Shown piece by piece: positions 1 through 9,972 of a DNA stretch of 64,000 bases. The DNA lies in assembly GCF_900100945.1 (NCBI RefSeq), contig NZ_FNCG01000001.1, forward strand, positions 558,001 through 622,000, written 5' to 3'. Below the pieces are notes generated by a model. That model saw nothing but the letters and a program-made list of their open reading frames with translations. It ran no database searches and was not told where the DNA came from. The translations under genes and the position numbers were made by a program. Each line of letters begins with the position of its first letter. Positions within the stretch are counted from its first letter, which is position 1. Source of the stretch: Mucilaginibacter gossypii. GTDB taxonomy: Bacteria; Bacteroidota; Bacteroidia; Sphingobacteriales; Sphingobacteriaceae.

Positions 1-2720
1 TTGATCTCGGCGGGAGTAATGGTCGATAGTATCTTGCTTTGCTCGTCAACAAAAGTAGGTTTAAGGCTGTACTCCTGGATGCGCGATAAAAACGCCGCTT
101 TTTGCGCGTTGGTTTCATAACGACGGGCATCACTCTGGCCGATAGAAGTTTGGGTGAACTTCAATTCTTCGGGTGTAATCCCGGTTTTTTGGTAGTTGGT
201 GATCTCCTTCATAAACTCAACCACCGAGCTATCGGTAGCCGTAGCCAATACGCCGGCCGAAGCGGTGAAGTCGCCGCCATATTTACCCGAACTGAAAGAT
301 GAACGGGCTCCATATGTCCAGCCTTTTTTCTCACGCAGGTTAAGATTGATGTGACTGTTGAAAGCGCCTCCTAAAATGTAGTTAGCTATGTTCAGCTTAT
401 AATAATCGTCTGTTGCATCATAGTTTAGTTTATCCAGATACCCAATACGGATCTCAGATTGTGCCGCGCCTGGGATATCAACCAGGTATAAAGTGGTTTT
501 ATCAAATGTTTTACCCTCAGCAGGAGCCGGGATGGTCACCTTTTTATCCTTCCAGGTATTGAGGAAAGCGAGCGCGCTTTTTGCAGATGCCTCGCTAACA
601 TCGCCTACCACAACAATTTTGGTTAACGATGGCGAAAAGTTTTTATCGTAATAGTCCTGAACATCCTGCAATGTTATACCTGCAACAGTTTCTTCATTAC
701 CGCCCGCGGCGTAAGTGCGTACGTTATCGGTACCATAAAGGATTTTGCTGTAAACTGTGCTGGCTACGCCTGCAGGTTGGGTTTTAGCTTGTTTAAAGCC
801 TTCCAAAGTTTGCTTCTTGATCCTGTCGAGCGCGTCCTGGGTAAATTTCGGGTGATATAACCTTTCTTCGAGCAGGGACATTGTCTTGCCCAGGTTTTTG
901 GTAAGCGACGATACCTCAGCATCAATCTGATCTAAACTGGCATAAAAAGTGATACTGCTGCCCAGTTTATCCAGTTCGGAGTTGAAATCTTCGGCAGTGT
1001 ATTTCTGGGTTTCTTCATTCATCATACGGCCGACAATACCTGCCAAACCCGCTTTTGATGGGTTGTTGATGGCAAACAAACCACCGCCTTTAATAGAGAT
1101 CGACATAGATACCGATGGGATCTCGTTATTTTGAGTACCGATGATATTGATGCCATTTGGTGTATTGGCCGACCATATAGCCGGAACTTTAATGGCCGGG
1201 TTAGGGCCAACGCCCGGTTTTGCGGCACGATCAAAACTATCTTTAGGCTTGTGATAGGTTAAACCATTATAGCCATAATCCGGTGCTTTGTAACCTGTGG
1301 TATCAACAGTAAAATTATCGGGTGCTACAGGTTGCAGGTTACCGCCTTTAGGCAATACGCTTAATATTACCGCCGGTTTACCTTTAATGTACTGGTTATA
1401 AACGCGCATTACATCCTCTTTGGTTACCGCCCGGATAGCAGCCAGTTCGCGGCCGATCTGGTTAGGGTTACCGGTAAAAGTTTGCGCCTGTGCCAGTTCA
1501 GATACTTTACCGCTTACGCTCGATAAGCTGTTGATGTAATCGGCTTCGGCGGTGGCTTTAAAGCGGGCCAGGTCATCGTCACTTACACCTTTTTTCTCAA
1601 ACTCGGCTAATGATTCGTCTACCAGTTTTTTGGCATCAGCCAAAGTTTGACCAGGGAAAGGTATAACCCGCATGCTGATCTCACCGGCCAGTTCAGTATT
1701 GGATGAACTCATGGTGGCCTGTGCCGCCTTACGGGTTTTTACAAAGTTTTTGTAAAAGATAGAGTTACGGCCCTGCCCGATGATGGCCGATAAAGCATCA
1801 AGCGGCGACATGTCTTTATCATAGATCTTTACGCCGGGATAACTTACAGATAACAAGGGGAACTTGGCGTAATTATCCGTGTAGGATACATACCTGTCGG
1901 CCTTTAACACAGGTGCAGGTAAATACATATTCTTTACCACAGGACCTCTTGGGATGCTGCCGAAATATTTGCTCACCCAGGCAAGGGTTTGTTTTGGGTT
2001 AAGATCGCCGCCAATGGTTAGCGTGGCATTATTAGGGCCGTACCATCTCAGGAAAAAGTTTTTAAGATCGTTTACGCCTACTTTATTCAGCTCCTCAATA
2101 TAGCCAATGGTAAGCCATGAATAGGGGTGGCCGTATGGATAAAGTGTTTTTGATGCATACTGGCTAACTAAACCGTATGGGCGGTTATCGTAGTTTTGCC
2201 CGCGTTCGTTTTTTACGGTTGCACGCTGCACCTCAAATTTTTGCTGGGTAACAGCGTCGAGCAGGAAGCCCATCCTGTCCGATTCCAGCCAAAGCATTTT
2301 TTCCAGCTGATTGGCGGGTACGGTTTCATAATAGTTGGTACGGTCGCGGTTAGTTGAACCGTTTAGGGTACCGCCTGCTTCGGTAATGATCTTAAAATGA
2401 TCGCCATTGGCTACATGATCTGATCCCTGGAACATCATGTGCTCAAAAAAGTGAGCGAAGCCCGATTTACCGATCTCCTCACGCGCCGAACCTACGTGAT
2501 AGGTGATATCCACATGAACCAGCGGATCGGAGTGGTCTTCGGCCAAAATAACCGTAAGGCCATTAGGTAATACATATTTTTCATAGGGGATCACCAGCTC
2601 GGTTCCCTTACGGGTAACCTTTTCAATAAGCTTTGGTTGCGCGGCGGTTTGGGCAACCGCGTTAAACGCCAGTACAGCAATTGATGGAGTGATCAATGCA
2701 TGCTTTAAAAGTTTGATCAT
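1..2720 (-). CDS. M16 family zinc metallopeptidase, C-terminus outside window
   Basis: Secreted two-lobed pitrilysin/insulinase-type peptidase expected to degrade peptides in the periplasm or at the cell surface. The frame is open from the ATG at 2720 to the window edge, giving about 906 residues, so the C-terminus is missing. Residues 1-24 form a signal peptide ending AVAQ. The inverted zinc motif HFFEH is at residues 90-94, and the third ligand glutamate is E172 in ATVKNERGQ, the spacing usual for active M16 subunits. The length fits the fused Bacteroidota form in which an active N-terminal M16 unit is followed by an inactive second unit. No co-directional gene lies directly upstream; the gap to 3361 holds a repeat and a terminator. 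The family call is secure; the substrate is unknown. Confidence 0.93.
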   Translation of the reverse strand, partial: MIKLLKHALITPSIAVLAFNAVAQTAAQPKLIEKVTRKGTELVIPYEKYVLPNGLTVILAEDHSDPLVHVDITYHVGSAREEIGKSGFAHFFEHMMFQGSDHVANGDHFKIITEAGGTLNGSTNRDRTNYYETVPANQLEKMLWLESDRMGFLLDAVTQQKFEVQRATVKNERGQNYDNRPYGLVSQYASKTLYPYGHPYSWLTIGYIEELNKVGVNDLKNFFLRWYGPNNATLTIGGDLNPKQTLAWVSKYFGSIPRGPVVKNMYLPAPVLKADRYVSYTDNYAKFPLLSVSYPGVKIYDKDMSPLDALSAIIGQGRNSIFYKNFVKTRKAAQATMSSSNTELAGEISMRVIPFPGQTLADAKKLVDESLAEFEKKGVSDDDLARFKATAEADYINSLSSVSGKVSELAQAQTFTGNPNQIGRELAAIRAVTKEDVMRVYNQYIKGKPAVILSVLPKGGNLQPVAPDNFTVDTTGYKAPDYGYNGLTYHKPKDSFDRAAKPGVGPNPAIKVPAIWSANTPNGINIIGTQNNEIPSVSMSISIKGGGLFAINNPSKAGLAGIVGRMMNEETQKYTAEDFNSELDKLGSSITFYASLDQIDAEVSSLTKNLGKTMSLLEERLYHPKFTQDALDRIKKQTLEGFKQAKTQPAGVASTVYSKILYGTDNVRTYAAGGNEETVAGITLQDVQDYYDKNFSPSLTKIVVVGDVSEASAKSALAFLNTWKDKKVTIPAPAEGKTFDKTTLYLVDIPGAAQSEIRIGYLDKLNYDATDDYYKLNIANYILGGAFNSHINLNLREKKGWTYGARSSFSSGKYGGDFTASAGVLATATDSSVVEFMKEITNYQKTGITPEELKFTQTSIGQSDARRYETNAQKAAFLSRIQEYSLKPTFVDEQSKILSTITPAEI

Positions 2721-2954
2721 TTGTGTTAATTGTTTAAGTATTAGTCAGTCAACCGGTGCTTCGTTTGGTAAACACCGGAACCACTATATTAAGCAATATA
2801 TACTACTGGTTAATATTATTGCGATGTAATTTGATTTGTGTAACGGATTTGTGACGGGTGTGGCGTGTATTTTTCAATTCCCTCCCTGAAAGTTTAAGCT
2901 CACCCGCAAAATAATGGTCAAATAGCTGTTGCCAATTTAGTAATCAGGTTAGTT

Positions 2955-3134
2955 GAACCCCTCTGGGGTTCGGATAAGGGTAGGATGCTATTCTACAAAC
3001 CTTTTCCCCCTCTGGGGGACTTTTACTATTTAACAGACCGGTATTACTTTAGACGCGCTTAAAAACAGGTGCACCAGAGGTGCAAAAGGTTTGTAGCTGA
3101 AAAATAGAAATATCCTTTGCCCCAGAGGGGCAAA
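2955..3134. repeat. Nested palindromic repeat with four TCT/AGA-loop hairpins
   Basis: Four short hairpins share three-base loops: 2955-2971 (GAACCCC-TCT-GGGGTTC), 3005-3019 (TCCCCC-TCT-GGGGGA), 3070-3084 (TGCACC-AGA-GGTGCA) and 3116-3134 (TTTGCCCC-AGA-GGGGCAAA). The last two are inverted relative to the first two, and CTACAAACCTTTT (2993-3005) is mirrored by AAAAGGTTTGTAG (3083-3095). The whole block is therefore one large imperfect inverted repeat, like a REP/BIME or MITE-type element. Open frames across it are by-products of the symmetry. The 2721-3360 gap otherwise holds only the peptidase promoter region and the terminator at 3307-3340. Confidence 0.75.
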
Positions 3135-3306
3135 ACAAACGCCTTGCTGATTATACGCAACAATTTTGTGGGCAGAGAGGCGGCGCGCAGGAAAAGAGCG
3201 ACGGCAAGGGTGTTTCTGCTGCGTGTTTAGCAAAAATGCTGAAACACGCCCTACAACCTCTCAAGAGGGGAATCGCACATTTCCACGCTTTTGATGACCC
3301 ATAGAA

Positions 3307-3340
3307 ACAAAAAAAGGTACCTAAATAAGTACCCTTTTTC
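3307..3340 (-). terminator. Rho-independent terminator of the first RND operon
   Basis: On the minus strand GGGTAC pairs with GTACC around an 8-base loop, followed by a run of seven T. It lies about 20 bases past the stop codon of the outer-membrane channel gene. Confidence 0.75.
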
Positions 3341-3360
3341 TATTAACATTAACTATCTAT

Positions 3361-4806
3361 TTATCTCCAGCCGCCGCCCACAGCCTGGTATAAATTAACC
3401 GAGCTTAAGAAAATATCCCGCTTAATACCGGCCAGTTCAAGCTCGGCATCAAGTACGCTGCGTTGCGCGGTGATAATTTCAAGGTAATTGGCCCGGCCAA
3501 CAAGGTATAAATCGTTAGCTACGGACAAGGCATTGTTTAGCGATTGCAGCTCCTGTTGTTTAAATTCAAAAGCGCGGTTAAAATTCTCTATCCCGCTCAA
3601 ATTATTTTTCACTTCCTGGAAACCTGAAAGGATACTTTTTTGATAGTTGTAAACCGCTATTTTCTGTTCAGCTATAGTCCGCTCATATTCGGCTTTGATA
3701 GCCTTGCGGTTGAAAATAGGAGCGGTGATACCCCCTAAAATACCATAGGTAAATGAAGCCGGATCAAACAAGAGGTTTGCCCTGAAGCTATTATAGCCAA
3801 CATAAGGAGTTAAAGTTAAAGTGGGGAAAAAGTTTGCCCTTGCCGCTTTGATATCCGCGTTCATGGCGGTAAGCTCCAGCTCCGCGCTTCGGATATCCGG
3901 GCGGTTCAGTAACATTTGCGATGGAACTCCTGTACCAACAACCAATGGTAGTTTCGTTTTCATGATAGAAGTGTCCCGTGTTACCGTTCCGGTATAACTT
4001 CCTGTTAAAAAACGAAGCTGGTTTTCAGTCTCGGTAATCTGCTGCCGGGTAGTGTATTCCAAACCTTTGGTTCGGGCCAGCTGAGCCTCAAACTGCTGTA
4101 CAGCCAATTCCGTAGCGCGGCCGCCCAGTTTTTGGATTTTAACGATTTCCAGGGCATGCTCCTGTAGCTTAATATTCTTTTTGATGATGCCTAATTCGGT
4201 ATCGTAAGCCAGTAACTGGTAATAAAGCCCGGCAATTTGGGCTGTAAGTGCGGTTGTTACCAGGTGGTATCCGCTTTGACTGGCCAGGAAACGGGCAAAG
4301 GCGGCCTTTTTCTGGTTATTCAGCTTGCCCCAAAGGTCAACCTCCCATGAGCTTTGAAAGCCCAGGAAATAGTTAGGTACAGGATTGGGGATATGCTGAT
4401 CGCTATTGATGTTGTTTGAAAAATTGGTATCGTAATTACCTACGCCGTTTTGGGTATAATCACCATATTTTTCAACCCCTGCGTTGGCGGCGAGGTTTAT
4501 GGTAGGTAAAAGCTTTGAGGCGTTGAACCGTAGATTGGCCCGCGCGGCTTCAACCCTTTGCAGGGCGCTTAACAAATCGGGGTTTGCTTTAAGGGCTGTG
4601 TCAATGAGGTTAACGAGCCTCTGATCGGCAAAAAACTGGCCTATTGGTAAGGCCGCAATGGTTGCCGTATCAGTACTGTTATTGAATGACGACGGCAGAT
4701 TAGCGGCCACTTCCTGCCCCGTGACCGGTTTGTAGCTTTTACAGCCGGCCATGATTACCATCAAAAGTGCCGTATAGAGTATATGGAAAATTGCTTTTTT
4801 TAGCAT
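3361..4806 (-). CDS. RND efflux outer-membrane channel lipoprotein (TolC/OprM/NodT family)
   Basis: Outer-membrane exit duct of a tripartite efflux pump. The 481-residue protein has a lipobox at residues 19-22 (MAGC, lipid-modified C22), as in OprM-type channels. It carries the internal duplication of outer-membrane factors: an LLNRPDIRSAELEL segment mid-protein, and a C-terminal region ending in the GGGWR motif common to this family. It starts 12 bases after the pump gene, so the two are co-transcribed, and it is the last gene before a terminator. Its paralogue in the second efflux operon lies at 19514-20923. Substrates cannot be read from sequence. Confidence 0.95.
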   Translation of the reverse strand: MLKKAIFHILYTALLMVIMAGCKSYKPVTGQEVAANLPSSFNNSTDTATIAALPIGQFFADQRLVNLIDTALKANPDLLSALQRVEAARANLRFNASKLLPTINLAANAGVEKYGDYTQNGVGNYDTNFSNNINSDQHIPNPVPNYFLGFQSSWEVDLWGKLNNQKKAAFARFLASQSGYHLVTTALTAQIAGLYYQLLAYDTELGIIKKNIKLQEHALEIVKIQKLGGRATELAVQQFEAQLARTKGLEYTTRQQITETENQLRFLTGSYTGTVTRDTSIMKTKLPLVVGTGVPSQMLLNRPDIRSAELELTAMNADIKAARANFFPTLTLTPYVGYNSFRANLLFDPASFTYGILGGITAPIFNRKAIKAEYERTIAEQKIAVYNYQKSILSGFQEVKNNLSGIENFNRAFEFKQQELQSLNNALSVANDLYLVGRANYLEIITAQRSVLDAELELAGIKRDIFLSSVNLYQAVGGGWR

Positions 4807-4818
4807 TGCAGATCTTGA

Positions 4819-7800
4819 TTAATTATTAACGATATCGAGCTCATGGTGAGCTACTTCTGTGGCTGGTTTTTGCTTTTTATTGCGTTCGGCCAAACCCGCG
4901 AAGATGACATATAAACCCGGAATAAGGATCAATCCGAAAATAGTTCCCATCAGCATACCTCCGGCAGCAGCGGTACCTATCGACCGGTTACCCATTGCAC
5001 CGGCGCCACTTGCTACGCAAAGCGGTATCAAACCGGCAATGAATGCCAGCGAGGTCATGAGGATTGGCCGTAAACGGGATACTGCACCTTCAATAGCGGC
5101 TTTTAGCACGCTCAATCCTTCTTTTTGCCGCTGGATAGCAAACTCAACTATCAGGATGGCGTTTTTACCTAACAAGCCGATAAGCATTACCAGTGCCACC
5201 TGGGCATAAATGTTGTTTTCGAGTCCCGTGATTTTCAGAAAGAAAAACGCGCCGAAAATACCGGTAGGCAATGAAAGGATAACCGGAAGCGGCAGCAAAA
5301 AGCTTTCATACTGGGCAGCCAGCAACAGGTAAACAAAGATCAAACAGATCACAAAAATGTAAATAGCCTGGTTACCGGATAGGATCTGCTCACGCGTCAT
5401 ACCCGACCATTCAAAGGCATAGCCTTTCGGCAGTTTTTCGGCAGCAATACGTTCAATGGCTTTAATGGCATCGCCGCTGCTGAAGCCTTTGTCTGCATCG
5501 CCGGTAACCATGGCCGATGTATACATATTATAGCGGGTGAGCTGTTCGGGGCCGAAAACCTTCTCCATTTTAATGAATGTGGAGAACGGCACCATTTCGC
5601 CTTTATCGTTCTTAACCTGCAGGTTTAAAACATCCTCGGGGCGCGACCTGTATTCGGGCGAGGCCTGTACCATCACTTTATACATCTGCCCGAAACGGAT
5701 AAAATTGGAAGCATAGAAACTCCCCATCAATGTTTGCAGGGTCGACATGGCTTTATCAATCGTAATGCCCTTTTGAGCCGCTGTTTGCTGATCGACAGAG
5801 ATCATATACTGCGGGAAGTTGGGGTCAAAGCTGGTGAATGCTCCGGCAATCTCCGGTGAGGCGTTAAGCGCATTTACAAAGTTTTTGGTTACATCGGCAG
5901 CTTTCTGCAAATCGCCCTGGCCGCTTTTATCAAGTACCCTTATCTCGAAACCGCTGGCGTTACCAAAGCCCGGCACGGTAGGCGGGGGGAAGAACTGGAT
6001 AGAAGCATCGCCGATATTCTTGGTTTTTGCGGTTAGTTCGGCAATAATATCATCCAATGATTCACTGCGCTCATCCCATGGTTTAAGGTTGATCATGGCC
6101 ATACCGTAGGAGGCACCGGCAATCTCATTCACCAAACTGTAACCTGAAAGGGTTGAAACCGATTCGATAGATTTCATCGATTTGGTTTTGGCTTCGATCT
6201 CTTTCAGCACCTGTTCGGTACGCTCAACTGTAGCACCTGCCGGGGTGGTTACGTTCACGTAAAGCATACCCTGGTCTTCAGTTGGGATAAAGCCCGTTGG
6301 CAAAATAGCGCTGGTTCCCCAGGTGAGGATAAAGAAACCCGCCAGCAATATCAAAGTAATACCCTTGCGCGGCGACAGATAGGTCATGAAGGTTGAATAC
6401 CTGTTCTGTAATCCATCATACCGTTTATTGAAACCGCCAAAAAAGCGCTGCATCAAACTTTTCTTTTTTGAAGCAGGGCTATGTTTCAGCATGATAGCAC
6501 AAAGGGCGGGGGTAAGCGTCAAAGCATTGACGCCCGATATCACAATGGAAATAGCCAGCGTAAGCGAAAACTGCCGGTAAAATACCCCAACAGGCCCCGA
6601 CATAAAGGCAACCGGCACAAACACCGCCGACATGACCAGCGTAATAGCCACAATAGCACCGCTGATCTCGCGCATGGCGCTTACGGTGGCATCCATGGCG
6701 TTCATGTGGTTTTCGGTCATTTTTACGTGTACGGCTTCCACTACTACAATTGCGTTATCCACCACAATACCGATGGCTAACACCAATGCGAAGAGCGTGA
6801 GCAGGTTGATGGAGAACCCCAGCATCTGCATAAAAAACAGCGAACCGATGAGGGCTACCGGGACCGCCAAAGCCGGGATCAGTGTCGACCGGAAATCCTG
6901 CAGGAAAATGAATACTACAATGAAAACCAGGATGAAAGCCTCAACCAGCGTACGTAATACTTCATGTATTGATGCATCCAAAAAGCGCGATACATCATAG
7001 TTTACGTTGAAGGTCATCCCGGCCGGAAATGAGCTTTCCTTAAGCTCGGCCATGCGGGTTTTAATGTTATTGATCACCTCGCGGGCATTAGAACCGGGGC
7101 GTTGTTTTATCATGATTGATGCCGAAGGCTTGCCGTCAGTATTGGAAACCATACTGTAGGTTAGGGAACCGAATTCAACATCAGCAATTTCTTTCAATCT
7201 TAATACCGAACCGTCTTCCTCGGCGCGGATCACAATATTTTCATATTGTTTAGGCTCAAAAAATTTGCCCGGGTAGCGCAATACATATTGCAGCATTTGC
7301 GGGGTTTTATCCGAGCTTTGGCCGGTTTTGCCCGGCGCGGCCTCTACGTTCTGGGCACGGATGGCATCTATCACCTCATCGGTTGATACCTTGTAGGCCA
7401 TCATTCTGTCGGGTTTAAGCCATACGCGCATAGAGTATTCTTTAGCGCCCATGATCTCGGCACGGCCTACACCATCAATTCGTTTAAGTTCCTGTAAAAC
7501 GTTGATATCGGTGAAGTTATAAATAAATTTTTCGTCCATGCTGGTGTCCTGGCTCATGATGTTCAGGTACATCAGCATACTGTTTACTTCTTTTTCTGTA
7601 GTAACACCGGCTTTGATCACTTCTTCCGGCATTTCGTCAATAATGGTGGCTACGCGGTTTTGAACGTTCACCGCGGCCTGGTCGGGGTCAACCCCAACGT
7701 TAAAGTAGATCTGGATCACCGTTAAGCCATCGTTACTGCAAACGGTCGACATGTAGGTCATCCCCGGCACACCGTTAATGGCACGCTCCAACGGAGTTGC

Positions 7801-7983
7801 TACGGCTTTGGCACATACCTCGGCATTGGCACCGGTGTAGTTGGCCGTTACTGTTACCGATGGCGGTACAATATCAGGAAACTGGGTAACAGGCAGCGTT
7901 ATCAACGCCAGCACACCCAGCATGGTAATTATCAATGAGATAACAAGCGACAGCACTGGTCGCTTTATAAAAGTTTCGAACAT
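4819..7983 (-). CDS. RND multidrug efflux pump, inner-membrane permease (HAE1/AcrB-like)
   Basis: Proton-driven trimeric exporter. At 1054 residues it is full length, with a start typical of AcrB homologues (MFETFIKRPVLS), two large periplasmic loops and twelve predicted membrane segments. The proton-relay lysine is at K940 (GKNAILIVEF). In TM4 the usual Asp-Asp pair is Asp-Asn (D409, N410 in VVDNAIVVVEA), while the second pump in this window keeps Asp-Asp. It lies 76 bases after the adaptor gene and 12 before the channel gene, all on the minus strand. The family call is firm; the transported compounds are unknown. Confidence 0.96.
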   Translation of the reverse strand: MFETFIKRPVLSLVISLIITMLGVLALITLPVTQFPDIVPPSVTVTANYTGANAEVCAKAVATPLERAINGVPGMTYMSTVCSNDGLTVIQIYFNVGVDPDQAAVNVQNRVATIIDEMPEEVIKAGVTTEKEVNSMLMYLNIMSQDTSMDEKFIYNFTDINVLQELKRIDGVGRAEIMGAKEYSMRVWLKPDRMMAYKVSTDEVIDAIRAQNVEAAPGKTGQSSDKTPQMLQYVLRYPGKFFEPKQYENIVIRAEEDGSVLRLKEIADVEFGSLTYSMVSNTDGKPSASIMIKQRPGSNAREVINNIKTRMAELKESSFPAGMTFNVNYDVSRFLDASIHEVLRTLVEAFILVFIVVFIFLQDFRSTLIPALAVPVALIGSLFFMQMLGFSINLLTLFALVLAIGIVVDNAIVVVEAVHVKMTENHMNAMDATVSAMREISGAIVAITLVMSAVFVPVAFMSGPVGVFYRQFSLTLAISIVISGVNALTLTPALCAIMLKHSPASKKKSLMQRFFGGFNKRYDGLQNRYSTFMTYLSPRKGITLILLAGFFILTWGTSAILPTGFIPTEDQGMLYVNVTTPAGATVERTEQVLKEIEAKTKSMKSIESVSTLSGYSLVNEIAGASYGMAMINLKPWDERSESLDDIIAELTAKTKNIGDASIQFFPPPTVPGFGNASGFEIRVLDKSGQGDLQKAADVTKNFVNALNASPEIAGAFTSFDPNFPQYMISVDQQTAAQKGITIDKAMSTLQTLMGSFYASNFIRFGQMYKVMVQASPEYRSRPEDVLNLQVKNDKGEMVPFSTFIKMEKVFGPEQLTRYNMYTSAMVTGDADKGFSSGDAIKAIERIAAEKLPKGYAFEWSGMTREQILSGNQAIYIFVICLIFVYLLLAAQYESFLLPLPVILSLPTGIFGAFFFLKITGLENNIYAQVALVMLIGLLGKNAILIVEFAIQRQKEGLSVLKAAIEGAVSRLRPILMTSLAFIAGLIPLCVASGAGAMGNRSIGTAAAGGMLMGTIFGLILIPGLYVIFAGLAERNKKQKPATEVAHHELDIVNN

Positions 7984-8059
7984 AGTTTGTTAGGGTAAGT
8001 GTACAATAAACCCGCGCCGCGCGTTTTACGCGGCCGGAAAAAGGAAACCTTGGCGATAA

Positions 8060-9202
8060 TTATTTCATTGCCAGCAATGAATCTTTTGCCATTTTCCTTG
8101 GTTTAATGATCATGCCGTCACGTACGTTCTGCGCTCCCTGGTACAAGATCCTGTCGCCCGCTTTTAGACCGTCTTTTACTATATAATAGGTAGAAAAACG
8201 GGTTTGCGGCGAAAAGGCCTGCATGTGCAGTTTATTATCCTTATCAACTATGTACACGTAACTTTTATCCTGGATATCAAACACCGACTGCTGCGGCACC
8301 ATGACTACGTTATTGGCTTTGGTAGATATGAAAAGCTTACCGGTAGCACCATGCCTCAATAGCTTGTTCGGATTAGGGAATTTTGCCCTGAAATTGATTG
8401 AGCCCGTTTTTTGCTCAATTTCAGCTTCTACCGTTTCTATTTCGCCCTGGTAGGGGAAGTCCAGGCCATCTGCTAATACCAGCTTAACCTTATCACTTGT
8501 TTGGCCCGGTGCTGATTCCTTTTTGCGGATATATTGCAGGTATTCATTTTCCGGAAAGCTAAAATAAGCGTACATGGAGCTGATATCCGACAGACTGGTA
8601 AGCAATGTGCCTTCATCAATCAAACTGCCCGATTTAAGCGGGATCCTATCGATGATGCCATCAAACGGCGCATGGATGTAAGTGTAAGCCAGTTGGTCTT
8701 CGGCGCTTTGTACCATAGAGCGTGCTTCTTCAATGGTTGCCCGATCTGCGCTCATTTTTGATTCGGCAACTTCCAGTTCAGACTTGGATATTACTTTCTT
8801 GTCAACCAGTAGTTTAACCCTTGCTACCTCAAGTTCGGTTGCTTTGGCAGCGGCCACGGCATTACTTAACGCGGCTTTAGCTTTTGACAGGTTTACTTTA
8901 AATTCCTGGTCGTTAAGTTTAAATAAAAGCTGGCCTTTTTTAACCTGCTTTCCCTCATCGATATATATTTTTTCGAGGAAGCCGCGAACGCGTGAACGGA
9001 TCTCGATATTTTTTTGTGCCTGGATATCGGCAACGTATGATTTTTGAAGAACGGTATCCTGCGTATTTAACGTAAGTACAGGCAGCTGAAGCGTATCGGA
9101 AGCGGCAGCTTCGTTATTGGTTTTGGCTTTGGTTGAGCAACCCGTGACAAGTATGCCGGCGGCCATGGCCAGCAAGGGTATATAAATGATGATCCTTTTC
9201 AT
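8060..9202 (-). CDS. RND efflux periplasmic adaptor (membrane fusion protein)
   Basis: Lipid-anchored adaptor joining the pump to the outer-membrane channel. It has 380 residues with a lipobox ending at C22 (ILVTGC). It then shows the adaptor order: a half-lipoyl segment around residues 60-90 (IRSRVRGFLEKIYIDEGKQV), an alpha-helical hairpin at about 95-165, the second lipoyl half with the conserved TYIHAPFDGIIDR, a beta-barrel, and a membrane-proximal domain with VPQQSVFD. It is the first pump component of the minus-strand operon. The secreted 133-residue protein gene lies 117 bases upstream and may share its transcript. Confidence 0.94.
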   Translation of the reverse strand: MKRIIIYIPLLAMAAGILVTGCSTKAKTNNEAAASDTLQLPVLTLNTQDTVLQKSYVADIQAQKNIEIRSRVRGFLEKIYIDEGKQVKKGQLLFKLNDQEFKVNLSKAKAALSNAVAAAKATELEVARVKLLVDKKVISKSELEVAESKMSADRATIEEARSMVQSAEDQLAYTYIHAPFDGIIDRIPLKSGSLIDEGTLLTSLSDISSMYAYFSFPENEYLQYIRKKESAPGQTSDKVKLVLADGLDFPYQGEIETVEAEIEQKTGSINFRAKFPNPNKLLRHGATGKLFISTKANNVVMVPQQSVFDIQDKSYVYIVDKDNKLHMQAFSPQTRFSTYYIVKDGLKAGDRILYQGAQNVRDGMIIKPRKMAKDSLLAMK

Positions 9203-9319
9203 TTTTTTCCGGATAGATTATAGGCATAGCAGTGCTAATCACGTACTGTTAGCCAATGTTAAAATTTGATTTATAAAAACATGGATTTGCCGCAAAGGGC
9301 ATCTGAAACGGAAAAGGGA

Positions 9320-9721
9320 TCAGAACGGGCTGAGCCTGAAAAGGAAATTGTAATATGCAGGCAAAAAGCCTTTGATGGATTTATTCTGGTTTTGTCGTTT
9401 TTCGACTAATGATATAATATCGGCAAGTGAGGCCTGCTGACCAGGCATTAGTGCCGATGAATAATTTACCCGACTGGGTAAAAAGCGTATGATGGTACGG
9501 TTATGATGAGCTTCGTTAGTATCCGAATCGGGTGAATCGTCCTGAACCTCCTGCTGCTGAATTTGACCGATGATCCTTTGATGGGTACGGGAAATTAAAT
9601 CGGCAGCCTGGCCGGATTTTTTGTAATGGGTTAAAATTGATTCGGCGTTAGCAGGGGCTACAGCTATTGCAAGCTGGAAAAAAAATAATGCGAAGAATAT
9701 TTTTTTTATTGTCGGCGCCAT
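9320..9721 (-). CDS. Small secreted protein of unknown function heading the efflux operon
   Basis: I do not recognise this 133-residue protein. It has a convincing signal peptide (lysines, then a Phe/Leu/Ala-rich core, cleavage near ANAES at about residue 26) and then a soluble, Gln-rich stretch with an acidic Asp/Ser patch. No transmembrane segment or known motif is visible. The start is supported by a -7-like box, TATTTTCG on the minus strand at 9734-9727, six bases before the ATG, which would give a nearly leaderless transcript. It is followed by the adaptor gene 117 bases downstream on the same strand, so an accessory role in efflux or an unrelated envelope role are both possible. Confidence 0.6.
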   Translation of the reverse strand: MAPTIKKIFFALFFFQLAIAVAPANAESILTHYKKSGQAADLISRTHQRIIGQIQQQEVQDDSPDSDTNEAHHNRTIIRFLPSRVNYSSALMPGQQASLADIISLVEKRQNQNKSIKGFLPAYYNFLFRLSPF

Positions 9722-9972
9722 GATTGCGAAAATACTAAAATATTTGAAGCTATCGAAATAGGTTTGTATTTTTTTTGATATAAAATGACTTTATTTTTAT
9801 TTTTTGTTGCTGTTTTTTAGGATTTTATCTTTTTATAACTCAATTTTTACTTCGGTAGTTTTTATTTAATGATTTCATAACAGCAAAAACGGTTATTTGT
9901 TCATGCTTACTTAATACTACCTAGTAATATAACTTGCAAGCTTTACTCAACGAATAATTGTATTTTAGCTAC

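Noticed and set aside
3030..3233. 67-codon minus-strand open frame across the hairpin repeat
   Set aside because: It is generated by the symmetric repeat sequence and has no homologue I know or start signal.
4859..7000. Plus-strand frames of 64-122 codons inside the first RND pump gene
   Set aside because: They are antisense shadows of a conserved long gene.
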